A stretch of DNA of 64,000 nucleotides from Paraburkholderia phenazinium (lineage in GTDB: Bacteria > Pseudomonadota > Gammaproteobacteria > Burkholderiales > Burkholderiaceae): contig NZ_FNCJ01000003.1 of the NCBI RefSeq assembly GCF_900100735.1, forward strand, positions 248,001-312,000, in the 5' to 3' direction. Position numbers and translations under genes: made by a program. Below are positions 37,001-47,701 of this stretch, one piece after another. Position 1 is the first letter of the stretch, and each line of letters opens with the position of its first letter. The notes beneath the pieces are model-generated. The model saw only the letters and a program-made list of their open reading frames with translations, was not told the origin of the DNA and made no database searches.

Positions 37001-38341
37001 CAGCAGATGGTCCCGGTCCTCGTGGTGGTGATGGACGACGACCGCCTGCCGGATTGCCGGCAGCGTTTGCAGTACCCGTTCGACATGCTCCAGTTCGACG
37101 CGATAGCCATTCACCTTGACCTGGCGGTCCACCCTGCCAAGGAAGGTCAGCGTACCTTGCGCGTCGGAGCGGACCCAGTCTCCGGTCCTGTAATAGCGGT
37201 CGCCGGCTCGCTCGAGGCTCACGAAGCGCTCGCGAGTCGTTTCCGGCTGATGCCGATACCCCTGGGCGACCGACGGGCCGCCTATGTATAGCTCCCCTTC
37301 GCACCCGACTGTACCGAGCCGGTCGTCGGCAGTTTTGATCCGGACCGTGGTCTGTCCAAACGGACGGCCGATGGGGACACTCGCCACGTCGTCTGCGCAA
37401 AGAGAGTCGAGTGCGACCGGATGAATGGCGACCCCGATGGTGGTCTCCGTCGGCCCATAGTGATTGACGAGGCGGCGTGCCAGGCCGCTCTCGAGTGTCT
37501 TTCGCGCGAGGCTCGTCTGGAGCCGCTCGCCGCCGAGAATCAGCCAGTCGAGGCGCGCGGCATGTGCGCCCGCAGCCTGCGCGGTGTCGAGAATCGCACG
37601 CCAGTGCGTGGGCGTGATCTTGAGAACATTGACGTGGTGCCGTTGCAAGGCCGTCACCATCGCCAGCGGGTCTTTGCGTTCGTGCTCTCCGGCAAGATAG
37701 AGCGTGCCCCCGCTCCACAACGAGAGGAACAAGGAGGTATTGCCGAGATCGGCTGATAGCGTGCTCACATGCGCGTAGGTCATCCCGCCGGGCAAACCGA
37801 GTTTTTCGATGAGCCCTGTGCAGTAGTGCGCAAGGTTGCCGTGACTGACTGCAACTCCTTTGGGGACGCCCGTCGAGCCGGAGGTGAACAGCACGTATGC
37901 GGTCGCGTCGTTCGATACGGCGGGGAGCGCTTGCAGAGCCGCAGGCGCCGCCGCTGTCTGCTCGAAGCCGGTCAGGCAATACGGCAGTCCGCTACGCGCG
38001 GCGAGGGGCTCCAGTTCCTCGGCAACGATGACCAGGTCGGGGGCGATCTGCGCAATGCGGCTCAGTTGTTCCTGTGGCGAACCGGAGGCTTCGACGACGG
38101 TATAGGCGGCGCCGGACATCATGACTGCCAGCATGGCCGCGACGCTCGCCGGCGAGCGCGGCATGAACACCAGCACCAGTTGACCGGGCCTGACGCCTCT
38201 CGCGTGCAGTTGCTGCGCGAGGCCCGCGGCTTGCGCGTGGAGCTCGCCATAGGTGAGGTAGCGGTCTTGGGAGCGGATGGCGATGCGGCTTCCGGAACTC
38301 GCTGAGAACGACTGGAATTTCTGAATGAACATGCAATCCAC
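34004..38341 (-). CDS. Single-module NRPS: adenylation (Asp code), carrier, epimerization, thioester reductase
   Basis: The 1,445-residue protein has four domains. Adenylation, about 1-500: LFTSGSTGVPKG, NHYGPTETT, NANGKVD; its specificity positions read D-L-T-K-I-G-H-I-G-K, nearly the published Asp code DLTKVGHIGK. Carrier, about 520-590, with phosphopantetheine Ser554 in LGADSL. Epimerization, about 610-1,040: HHLVVDVISW, RTVGWFTSTFP and FNFLGQ are E-type, not condensation, motifs. Thioester reductase, about 1,060-1,430: GATGFIG and YERTK. No condensation domain, so it should activate, epimerise and release one amino acid as an aldehyde. Start may be ATG 38,341 or, with better ribosome-binding spacing, 38,332. 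It is divergent from the ectC-like gene. Confidence 0.92.
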   Translation of the reverse strand: MDCMFIQKFQSFSASSGSRIAIRSQDRYLTYGELHAQAAGLAQQLHARGVRPGQLVLVFMPRSPASVAAMLAVMMSGAAYTVVEASGSPQEQLSRIAQIAPDLVIVAEELEPLAARSGLPYCLTGFEQTAAAPAALQALPAVSNDATAYVLFTSGSTGVPKGVAVSHGNLAHYCTGLIEKLGLPGGMTYAHVSTLSADLGNTSLFLSLWSGGTLYLAGEHERKDPLAMVTALQRHHVNVLKITPTHWRAILDTAQAAGAHAARLDWLILGGERLQTSLARKTLESGLARRLVNHYGPTETTIGVAIHPVALDSLCADDVASVPIGRPFGQTTVRIKTADDRLGTVGCEGELYIGGPSVAQGYRHQPETTRERFVSLERAGDRYYRTGDWVRSDAQGTLTFLGRVDRQVKVNGYRVELEHVERVLQTLPAIRQAVVVHHHHEDRDHLLCAYEGVAQPDAPLREEARQCLPGYMVPAVFLHHACLPTNANGKVDTLTLKRHLIEALLLKRAPRPAPGVAAPAGEDLHDALMRLFGQYIGTPEFSPDDNFFDLGADSLDAIQLISELQLKGYPATAHGFLACPSVTGLTAMITGHRKVFSSSLAEPKQAEPQQWPCSPAQQWFLEKGFAEPNRWTQAMVLELGVRLDPRLLEQAFERLVSEHGMLCASFQRDAAAQRWLFRTPSASAPVFSVYTAEPGLQTDLPACVKTRYHALESQLDIAAGHTFRAELLVCDDAHRLLLVGHHLVVDVISWRILLDDLIRHYAILNGDEPAADALKPGVFGNWCQHIEDHHGHFRSDADYWENQPRQALGPIAAGLEKHSGTAWITLTPTETEAFVKRAAAYGTSVDRLLLACFFEQCADSPAAEVIQIDIESHGRLSLSPEIDVSRTVGWFTSTFPLAFALPEIHSGNLPAIVHERLGRLPNLGHGYARIRQAQCDSPSRYCFNFLGQQRLGLRNDWRMRPACIELPGLRGAGNDRVYDLKLTGKIIDGRLVIDLNFDASVRSDKAMAAFSQALKGRLAAASSRGEPHPGGWQIRGSNSSGVLWNVPAEVLSPTRTHALRPSYEQVFLTGATGFIGIHALRELLLNSDARIHCLVRDLGTGRLASRLFDAWSAFFPTGELEAWWPRISLLAGDIAQPRLGMGEAEWHRMTRSADAIYHFAADTRLVGSRSEMESSILCPTEEIIRLAEQGRSKDLHYVSTLSVSGIYPGKRPLSFDEDSLDSGQAFQNEYERTKFDAEVLVRGFAYRGHNAFVYRSGNVTGNSRTGAFQRNAAANRWVQCLRAIVALEQAPRVYDEQIVLSAVDLVARGIVAISLDRGIPGGTFHVDSDYAVPARLFIDAIETLGTSIERVDCASLEDLFRQSGRLDNVDVALGYFWSARRYRNVRYDNRRTLALLARAGIAFKPLDRAWVTRFVARLQQSGVLEIGKRANPHARRAEFVSHEAD

Positions 38342-38956
38342 CCTCGCCAGGCTTCAAATCACGGAAAAGACGTCTTATGGAAATTGAAAATGATCACTTG
38401 CGGGAAATGCGGTGCTGGGCAGGCGCGCCGGCACCCATACAGCGATACTCGAAAAAGTAACGCGCCGTATGAAATGGTTTAGTTGATTTGGAATTCGCTC
38501 TCCAGGCCAACCGGCAAATGTGTGTTTAACAATTGCGGCTGATCCCGAATTCGATTGTCACGTGGTGCGTGAATGACCGATGCGTGGACTATATCCAGAT
38601 TTATGCTGCGGATCATCCGTAAAAATACGGAAGGGAGGCCTGGCCTGAGCGATTGCCGACCCGGCGCGCGCCTGCCGGTCTTGTTGGGCCATTTTTTAAC
38701 GGCCTCCGTATTTTTGCGGATGTTCCCGGATGAACCCCGCGTTATGGTTCGTCGAACAGATTGCCCGGATGGGCGGTCGCGCTGGGCGGATGCCTGAACT
38801 TGAGAGAACTTTTCAACATAAGACCGGCCAATAAAGCCGTATCGAGCCTGTTGCGCGCTCGTTTATAGAAACAGGAGTGTCATTTATAGAAGCGCGTTTT
38901 TATTGGTATGAATAAAGCGACGCCTGAATTGCGATGAACTGGAGCGAGAAGACAAG
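38342..38956. promoter_or_regulatory. Divergent control region of the biosynthetic cluster, with paired dyads and a direct repeat
   Basis: No gene is seen in these 615 bp. Dyad 1 is TCCGTA-AAAA-TACGGA at 38,616-38,631 (perfect). Dyad 2 is TCCGTA-TTTT-TGCGGA at 38,705-38,720 (one mismatch). A direct repeat TTTATAGAA occurs at 38,862-38,870 and 38,883-38,891, 21 bp apart (two helical turns), just before the ectC-like gene. The sequence is AT-richer than the flanking genes. LysR and LuxR regulators encoded in the cluster are candidate ligands. Confidence 0.6.
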
Positions 38957-39337
38957 ATGATAGTGAGGAATATCAAGGATTACATCGATACGGAATGCCA
39001 TAAACGGGCGCAGAACTGGGATAGCGTGCGCTTGCTGCTCAAGCGCGACGGCATGGGTTTCGGCTTTCATATCACCACCATGTACGCCGGGACGATCACC
39101 GAGATGCAATATCTTCATCACCTGGAGTGTGTCTATTGCCTGTCCGGTGAGGCCACCGTCAAAAACCTGGCAACGGGCGAGACGTTCGACCTTGTGCCTG
39201 GGGTCATGTATGCGCTCAACGAACACGACCGGCACGTGGTGAGCTGTATTTCCGACATCAAGATCGCATGCACCTTTTCCCCGGGGCTCCAGGGCGACGA
39301 GACGCATGGTGCCGACGGCGCCTATCCGGCGAGCTAG
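38957..39337 (+). CDS. EctC-type ectoine synthase homologue (cyclic amidine synthase)
   Basis: EctC closes the ring of ectoine from N-gamma-acetyl-2,4-diaminobutyrate by water loss. The 126-residue product is a full-length single-cupin EctC homologue starting MIVRNIKDYI. E57, Y85 and H93, the iron ligands described for EctC, are all at the same numbers, and W21, R25, T40, Y52, H55, F107, E115 and H117, associated with substrate binding, are also present. It should therefore be an active cyclase. No ectA lies in the cluster; a formyltransferase follows 118 bp downstream, which suggests an N-formyl substrate. I leave the symbol blank because the substrate may differ. Confidence 0.88.
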   Translation: MIVRNIKDYIDTECHKRAQNWDSVRLLLKRDGMGFGFHITTMYAGTITEMQYLHHLECVYCLSGEATVKNLATGETFDLVPGVMYALNEHDRHVVSCISDIKIACTFSPGLQGDETHGADGAYPAS

Positions 39338-39455
39338 TGAGCGTCTCGCGCGGGTCGTGGACGCTGCCGGCGGTGTGTTACATGGATAGTCATCCATGAC
39401 ACGTTGAGGATGCCTATGCGTTAGAGGGACGTTTATTCAATGAGGTGGACAGACA

Positions 39456-40223
39456 ATGCTGATCAGTACTCTTTCCTTGTGTTTGCGCGCGATGCGCGAC
39501 GAACTCGCGTTCGCCTACCTTAACTTCAAGAATCATCCACGCGGTCTGATCATGCTCCAGGCACTTCTCGACGCGGGATTTCGTCCCAGCCTCGTGATCG
39601 AAGAGGATTCGCCAGCCGCGAATGAAGGCGCACGGGAGCAGCGGCAGGTTCTGAAAAAGCTGCCCGACTACGACGATAGCGGCGACGTCGAAGCGCTGTG
39701 CCGCGCGCACGGCGTGCCGTATCGCAGCGTTGCCGATCACAACGCCCCGGAGTGCGCCGAACTGATCCGCGCCTTGCCGATTCAGCTTGCGATCCTTGGC
39801 GACACCCGTATCCTCAAGGAGGGAATCATCTCCGCATGCAATCTGGGTGTCATCAACGTCCACCCGGGCGTTTTGCCCGAGCTTAGGGGCAACAACCCCT
39901 ACGTTTGGGCCGTTCTCGAAGGAAAAGTGCAGGGCGTCACGGTGCACTTCATCGATCGCGGCGTAGATACGGGTCCCATCCTGCTCAAGCGCATCCTCGA
40001 ACGCGTGCCGCCAAGCTATCCGCAACTGATTCGCAGCATCAATACCTTGTGCGGCGAAGCGCTGGTCGAAGCCTTGCGGCGGATGCGCGGCGGGGCACTC
40101 GACCTTGTCTTGCAGCCGGTGCAAGACACCCCGGCACGCAAGGCTGCCTCAGCGGAGCTCAAGCAAATCGCCGCCGAGAAACTACGCGAGCGCCTGTCCG
40201 AGATCGACGCGTTGACCCGCTGA
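39456..40223 (+). CDS. N10-formyl-THF-type formyltransferase in the place of EctA
   Basis: The 255-residue product has a formyl_trans_N domain with the catalytic triad N134, H136 (NVHPGVLPELRG) and D171 (GVDTGPIL), spaced as in methionyl-tRNA formyltransferase, GAR transformylase and sugar formyltransferases. It lacks the tRNA-binding C-terminal domain, so the substrate is a small amine. Located between the EctC-like and Rieske genes; in this context 2,4-diaminobutyrate or a related diamine is the obvious acceptor. That acceptor is inferred. Confidence 0.85.
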   Translation: MLISTLSLCLRAMRDELAFAYLNFKNHPRGLIMLQALLDAGFRPSLVIEEDSPAANEGAREQRQVLKKLPDYDDSGDVEALCRAHGVPYRSVADHNAPECAELIRALPIQLAILGDTRILKEGIISACNLGVINVHPGVLPELRGNNPYVWAVLEGKVQGVTVHFIDRGVDTGPILLKRILERVPPSYPQLIRSINTLCGEALVEALRRMRGGALDLVLQPVQDTPARKAASAELKQIAAEKLRERLSEIDALTR

Positions 40224-40271
40224 CGAGCAGGCTGGCGAACGCAATTTCCTGAATCTTTGGAGCCCTCACTT

Positions 40272-41437
40272 ATGTCTTCAAGGTCGGAGTTTCTATCCGA
40301 GAATCGCGGTGCCCTCTTCGAGACGGTGGAACGTCATTTCCTCGAAACCACTTCATTGCCGCCGGACTGCTACAAATCTGCGGACTTTCTTGACGCCGAG
40401 ATCGAGAACATATTCTTCAAGTACTGGCTCTTCGTCGGGCGGGAGGAGAAGCTGGCCGAGCCTGGAGACTACTTTGTCGTCGATCTGCTTGGCGAGTCGA
40501 TCATCCTGGTGCGCAACAGGAACGGCGGTATTTCGGCCTTACAAAATTTTTGCCGCCATCGCGGCGCGAGGCTGCTCGACGGCGAAGGATCGGTCAAGAC
40601 GATTCGCTGCCCCTTTCATAACTGGGGGTACGGGCTTGACGGTTGCCTGCTCGGTGCGCCGGACATGGCGCAGAGCAGCAACTTCGAAAAGAAGGACAAT
40701 GGGCTGCTTCCCGTCAGGGTCGAGACTTGGGAAGGTTTCATCTTCATCAATTTCGATGCCGAAGCGGCTCCGTTGCTGAGCTTTCTCGGCGATCTGCCGG
40801 AAAAGATGAGCGGATACCAGTTGCGGGATATGCGCTGCATCATGGAAAGGCAGCATCTCGTGAAGTGCAACTGGAAGCTCTACACCGAGGTGGACATGGA
40901 GGATTATCACGCGCCGACCGTCCATCCCGTTTCCATCGGAGAGCAGGTCTTTCCGAGGCAGCCTTCCTCGGGCGAGTATGAGACGACTTTCTTCGAATAC
41001 CCGCGCACTGTGTCGGTCACGTCTATCGATAACGGCAAGATTTTCCCGAAGATCCCCGGCATTTCCGGCAAGGCAGCCACGGGGACCTATTTCACCATGG
41101 TGTATCCGGGTTTCTTCCTCGTCACCACGCAGGATTCGAGCTGGTGGATCAACAAGATTCCCGATACGCCGACCACGACCCGGGTGCACGTCGGCTACTG
41201 CTTTCCGGCCAGCACGATCGCGCGGGATGATTTCGCGGAAATCTCCGCGCGATACGTCGCCAGGTGGGACATGGTGATCGACGAGGACAATCGCATCTGC
41301 GAGCGCCAGCAGCTCGGTATCAATTCCAGATGGTGCCGTCCCGGCCGCTTCTCGCATCACGAAGAGGTCGTGCATGCGATGAACCGGTGGGTCATCCAGA
41401 AAGTCTATGGCGGCGGCGAGAGCGACGCAGCGCAATC

Positions 41438-41441
<4 letters not shown>
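40272..41441 (+). CDS. Rieske non-heme iron oxygenase, alpha subunit type
   Basis: The 389-residue product has a Rieske [2Fe-2S] site C94-x-H96 and C113-x2-H116 (CRHRGAR and CPFHNWGY) and a mononuclear iron site with H213 and H218 in DYHAPTVHP. This is the arrangement of ring-hydroxylating and N-demethylating oxygenases such as the glycine-betaine type. No dedicated reductase or ferredoxin gene lies nearby, so a shared electron donor is needed. Start ATG 40,272 follows GGAG. It overlaps the transporter gene by 4 nt. Role in the pathway is unknown; hydroxylation or desaturation of the heterocycle is possible. Confidence 0.85.
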
Positions 41442-43769
<2,328 letters not shown>

Positions 43770-43924
43770 CAGACTTGGCCACGCGTTCATTCGCGTCGCC
43801 GGCAGAGCGGGATTGAGCCACGCGACCGAATGAAGATGCGAAATGCATTTTATGAAAATATCTACGCGTTTATCCTTTTCGAGCAAAATGAGCAAACCAA
43901 ATTGCTTGAGATTCGGAGGGGACA

Positions 43925-44887
43925 ATGCGCACAGGAGTTCCGGCGGGACCACAATCTGACGGCAACAACAACGCTACGACAACTGAAGCGCGACTCGAGC
44001 TGCGCCATCTGCGCTATTTTCGCGCGGTCGCGGAAGAGCTGAGCTTTACACGCGCCGCAGACCGGCTCTGCATTGCTCAACCGCCGCTGAGCCAGCAAAT
44101 CAGACAACTGGAAGACGATTTGGGTGTGCAACTGATCGAACGAACCGAGCGTCCTTTGCGGTTGACGGACGCGGGTAAACACTTTCTGCGGCGTTCAACC
44201 GAAATATTGTCGTCCGTGCAATCGGCGGTCGACGAAGTACGGCGTGTCGGCCGGGGCATGACCGGGACATTGTCGATCGGCTTCGCCGGCTCGGCGATGT
44301 ACAACTTCCTTCCCGATATCGTCAACGCTTACCGCGACTTATACCCGGAGATCGCGCTCACTTTCGATGAAATGCTCGCGGGTCAGATTGAGGAGGCGCT
44401 GGAGGCGCGACGCATCGATGTGGGCTTTTCGCGCCCCGGCATAGATGCACCGGACAAGGTCCAGCAGCGCTTGCTACTGGAGGAGCCGCTGGTGGTCGCG
44501 GTCTCCGAGCGTCATCCGCTCTCCGCGAGATCCAGCGTGCCGGTTCAGGCGCTCAACGAACAGGACGCGATTCTCTATCCCCGTTACCCGAAGCCCAGCC
44601 TGACCGATCTTGTGCTCGAGCAACTGGAGCGCGCCGCAGTCCGTCTCAATCTTGTACAGGAGGCGGGCAATCTGCAAACGGCAATGGGCCTGGTCGCGGC
44701 CGGCGTAGGAATCACCTTTGTGCCGGCGAGTGTGGCGCAACATCGCCGTTCGGGTGTCCGGTTTCTGCCGGTCGATCCACAGATACTGTTTTCACCGATG
44801 ACGGTGGTGTGGCTAAAGGACTCGACCTCCGCTGCGCTAAGAAATTTTCTGGCCATCGTCGAGAACCACAGTGCGTCTATCGCTTAG
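43925..44887 (+). CDS. LysR-type transcriptional regulator of the cluster
   Basis: The 320-residue product has an N-terminal LysR helix-turn-helix (ELRHLRYFRAVAEELSFTRAA, residues about 24-45) and a LysR effector-binding domain of CatR/BenM type. ATG 43,925 follows GGAGGGG. It lies 155 bp after the EctB-like gene on the same strand. It is a candidate for binding the dyads between the NRPS and EctC-like genes. Confidence 0.85.
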   Translation: MRTGVPAGPQSDGNNNATTTEARLELRHLRYFRAVAEELSFTRAADRLCIAQPPLSQQIRQLEDDLGVQLIERTERPLRLTDAGKHFLRRSTEILSSVQSAVDEVRRVGRGMTGTLSIGFAGSAMYNFLPDIVNAYRDLYPEIALTFDEMLAGQIEEALEARRIDVGFSRPGIDAPDKVQQRLLLEEPLVVAVSERHPLSARSSVPVQALNEQDAILYPRYPKPSLTDLVLEQLERAAVRLNLVQEAGNLQTAMGLVAAGVGITFVPASVAQHRRSGVRFLPVDPQILFSPMTVVWLKDSTSAALRNFLAIVENHSASIA

Positions 44888-44899
44888 GGCATCGTCAAA

Positions 44900-45007
44900 A
44901 TGACGATCACGGTCATTGGTCTTGTCCTGTTTGCGGCGCTCCTGCATGCTGCCTGGAATGCGGTTCTGCGAACCGCCATGTCTGCCTGCGACCAGGCGTG
45001 GGAATAG
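44900..45007 (+). pseudogene. Fragment of an EamA-like transporter gene
   Basis: A 35-codon open frame begins 12 bp after the LysR stop and encodes one membrane helix, LVLFAALLHAAWNAVLR, typical of the first helix of EamA/DMT permeases, then stops at TAG 45,005. No continuation is visible in other frames, so this looks like the 5' stump of a lost transporter gene. Low information content limits confidence. Confidence 0.45.
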
Positions 45008-45119
45008 CCGTTACGAGCATTGGACAACATCTCCTTGACGTTTCTGTACGCGAGCAAGAGCGGCCGCATGGCTGAAGCGGGGACACGATTCAAGGTAGTG
45101 CAGAGAATCCGCTTAGTCA

Positions 45120-45135
45120 TCCGTATAAATACGGC
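45120..45135. promoter_or_regulatory. Third copy of the TCCGTA dyad
   Basis: TCCGTA-TAAA-TACGGC matches the two dyads at 38,616 and 38,705 in arm sequence and in the 4-bp spacing, with the last base changed. It lies in the gap between the transporter remnant and the 3' end of the convergent SDR gene. It could mark a former promoter of the lost transporter. Confidence 0.5.
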
Positions 45136-45195
45136 ACCAGCATTGAAATGATGTGTGCGCGAAGGTGTCGGGCGGGCGCCCGATGTCCAGGGCGC

Positions 45196-45951
45196 CTATC
45201 TTCCGCCGGAAACGGGCACGATGGCGCCGGTAATGTAGGCGGCGGCCGGCGATACCAGCCAGCTTACGCATTCTGCGATCTCGTCGGGAAGCCCCGCGCG
45301 CCCGATCGGAATCGACGAGGCCATCTTCGCAGTTCGGTCCGGCTTGCCGGCCGCGGCGTGAAGATCCGTTTCGATCAGTCCAGCGGCAACCGCATTGACT
45401 CGTACCCCTTCGAGTGCAATTTCCTTGGCCAGTCCTTTTGTGAGCGTGTCGAGCGCGCCTTTGGTCGCCGCATAGTGAACCCACTCCCCGGAACCGCCAA
45501 GGTCGCCAGCTCGTGAGGAAATGTTGACGATACTGCCGCCACCGCCGTCATGCCTGACCGACATACGACGGACAGCTTCGCGTGCGCACAGGAATGCGCC
45601 AATGACATTGACCGCAAAAACATGTGTGAGAGACTCGGCGCTCAGCTCGTCGACCCTTGAGAATCCGCCGGTGACCCCACCGTTGTTGACGAGAACGGAA
45701 ACGGTGCCGAACTGGGCGTCTGCCGCGTTGAAGAGATCAATGACGTCGCTCTCCCGCGATATATCCGCCTGGAAGCTACGCGCTGCTCCGCCAGTCTCCA
45801 GGATGCTTTCGACTGTGCGTTGCGCGCCTGACCGATCGTGTGCGTAATTGACGGCGATCGCGTATCCGTCGGCGGCTAACCGTGTTGCGATCGCCGCTCC
45901 TATGCCGCGGCTCGCACCGGTCACTATCGCAGCTTTCCGTTCATGGGGCAT
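45196..45951 (-). CDS. Short-chain dehydrogenase/reductase, FabG-like
   Basis: The 251-residue product has VTGASRGIGAAIA at the N-terminus, LVNNGGVTGG, catalytic Ser in NISSRAG, YAATKGA (Y-x3-K), and the C-terminal YITGAIVPVSGGR. It is a typical FabG-like oxidoreductase with unknown substrate. It is divergent from the LuxR-type regulator across 564 bp and could be controlled by it; membership in the biosynthetic cluster is uncertain. Confidence 0.85.
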   Translation of the reverse strand: MPHERKAAIVTGASRGIGAAIATRLAADGYAIAVNYAHDRSGAQRTVESILETGGAARSFQADISRESDVIDLFNAADAQFGTVSVLVNNGGVTGGFSRVDELSAESLTHVFAVNVIGAFLCAREAVRRMSVRHDGGGGSIVNISSRAGDLGGSGEWVHYAATKGALDTLTKGLAKEIALEGVRVNAVAAGLIETDLHAAAGKPDRTAKMASSIPIGRAGLPDEIAECVSWLVSPAAAYITGAIVPVSGGR

Positions 45952-46515
45952 TGAATTTCTCCTTGGTCAGAATTAACGTATAAAAGCTGCGATGAGACAC
46001 GATTGCCGATTTATAATCAAATACAAATGGTGTAAATAATTAGAGGTTCGATATATAGGAACTTCGTTTGCGCAGCTGCGGGCGGGTTGCCTTGTGAGCC
46101 GGGCTGCGCCGGAGCCGCCCGGCCAATATATATCCTGGATATGAAATAGTATCGACAAGATAATTGCCGGGGCCGCCCTCCAGGCTTAGCATCGGCGTTG
46201 GGCTTCGCTCTGTCGTGCTAGCCGGTTTAGGCCAGAACCAGCGGCACGAAGAGAGCAGATCGCGAGTCCGCTCCGCGCGTTCCGAAAACTGCCATGACAA
46301 TCGCACCGGGTAAGGCGCCACAGCGCGAAACAGGGGCGGGGAACCTGGTGTCCGGTTTTCCTTTGTTTGGTGAAGGGAAGGCCGCGAGGTTTCGGCTGCA
46401 CTTCAGTCAAGGGAAGGGCCGCCCAGTTCAGGCTGCGGCGGCTGTGCGCCAGTTCCCCCGTCTCTTTGCTGGTTCAGCCTCGCGCGCTGCGAGTGAACCA
46501 GTGAGGAGAATAATT
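45952..46515. promoter_or_regulatory. Divergent gap between the SDR and LuxR-type genes
   Basis: The SDR-proximal 120 bp are AT-rich and could hold the SDR promoter. The rest is GC-rich; an open frame from 46,294 leads into the LuxR gene but lacks codon character of a real N-terminus. AGGAG at 46,504-46,508 sets the LuxR start. No copy of the TCCGTA dyad was found here. Confidence 0.4.
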
Positions 46516-47349
46516 TTGTCGGATAAAGTCATGTCTCTCGCAAACCCCTCGTTGACCGCGGCTCAAGATGTTGCTGCGATATGCAAAGATCTGTTCCGGA
46601 AAACCGAAATCAATTGCTTTTCCTATTCCAGGGTTTATAAGGACGGTTCGCGCGCGGAACTCTGGAGCGATGCCGATGCGCTGGAGCACACCTTTTGCAA
46701 GAAGAAATATATTGTGGGTGCGTATACGCCGGATTTCTACGGTGCGAACGAGCGCTACGCAATACTGGAAAGCAAAATCGAGTCATTCCAGATTGCGCTG
46801 CGCCAGCGCTACGCGGCGCAACTGGCCGATCAAAGGGTAATTTTTGATCACGCCAGCCCCTTTAAAATTATCAACAAGTGTGACGAATACTGTGAGTATT
46901 TCATATTCTACAGCCCGGCATCGAGGCGGTCGGCCGCCAGCTTTTATATAAACAATCTGGATATATTTGAGAATTTTTTGACGTTTTTCAGAATCGTAGC
47001 GGTCGACCTGATTTCTGTGGCGTCCAGCAATCGCCTGATCCGCGCGCCTGCGGAAGTCGGTCGAACGGCACTCGGAGGTGCTGGTTTTCTTGCGGCGGAT
47101 TCCTGGAGCTTACCGAGAGCAGGAACGTATCCGCTTACCGGAAGACAACTGGAAATTGCGCAGTACGTAATAGCTGGACAGACTTCACGCGAGATTGCCC
47201 ACAGACTGGGCCTCTCTGCACGTACGGTCGAAACGCACATCGACAACATGCGCTCGAGACTCGGCTGCGTCAATAAAACGGAACTCGTTGTACGATTCTC
47301 CCACCTTGGCATGATCCAAGGTAGCGTGAGGCGGGAGTCCGGCGCGTGA
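46516..47349 (+). CDS. LuxR-type transcriptional regulator
   Basis: The C-terminal 65 residues are a LuxR/GerE helix-turn-helix: PLTGRQLEIAQYVIAGQTSREIAHRLGLSARTVETHI shows the motif (described here in overlapping parts: LTGRQLEIAQ, GQTSREIAHRLG, SARTVETHIDNMR). The N-terminal 190 residues have no recognised ligand domain and contain several aromatic residues and Cys. I choose TTG 46,516, seven bases after AGGAG, giving 277 residues; ATG 46,531 is an alternative. No LuxI gene is nearby, so it would be an orphan regulator. Confidence 0.8.
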   Translation: MSDKVMSLANPSLTAAQDVAAICKDLFRKTEINCFSYSRVYKDGSRAELWSDADALEHTFCKKKYIVGAYTPDFYGANERYAILESKIESFQIALRQRYAAQLADQRVIFDHASPFKIINKCDEYCEYFIFYSPASRRSAASFYINNLDIFENFLTFFRIVAVDLISVASSNRLIRAPAEVGRTALGGAGFLAADSWSLPRAGTYPLTGRQLEIAQYVIAGQTSREIAHRLGLSARTVETHIDNMRSRLGCVNKTELVVRFSHLGMIQGSVRRESGA

Positions 47350-47701
47350 GGCACGTTCTGCTGCGCGTCGGTGAGTGCGCTCAACATGCGGCGGTTTATT
47401 GAGCATGGCCACGCACCGTCTCGGGCCGGTGCGAGAATGCGGTGCTCAAGGGATCGCGGCGATATCGGCGCTTTGGCGAGCGTCAGCCTGAGTGAAGCCG
47501 GACGGATTGCCGTGCACGGGGTGAGTAACCGGCGCGAACGTGTAGCGTTTCAACCATTCGCTATAACCGTTTACGAGAAAACCTCCTGAGCGTTGCTGCG
47601 CATTCGCGGCCTCGGCCGCGGTTTCGGGACGGGAATGGCCCTTCATTCGACAGTATTGCGTGGCATCGGAGGCGACATGGCGCCCATGGCCAACGGCCAA
47701 T
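47350..47701. other. Gap without a supported gene
   Basis: 352 bp between the convergent LuxR-type and GntR-type genes. Short open frames occur on both strands but none has a ribosome-binding site plus family features. No clear hairpin with T tract was seen. Confidence 0.4.

Noticed and set aside
34004..38341. A condensation domain after the carrier in the NRPS
   Set aside because: The HHxxxDxxSW core is shared by C and E domains, but RTVGWFT and FNFLGQ are epimerization motifs, and the domain follows the carrier directly with no second carrier.
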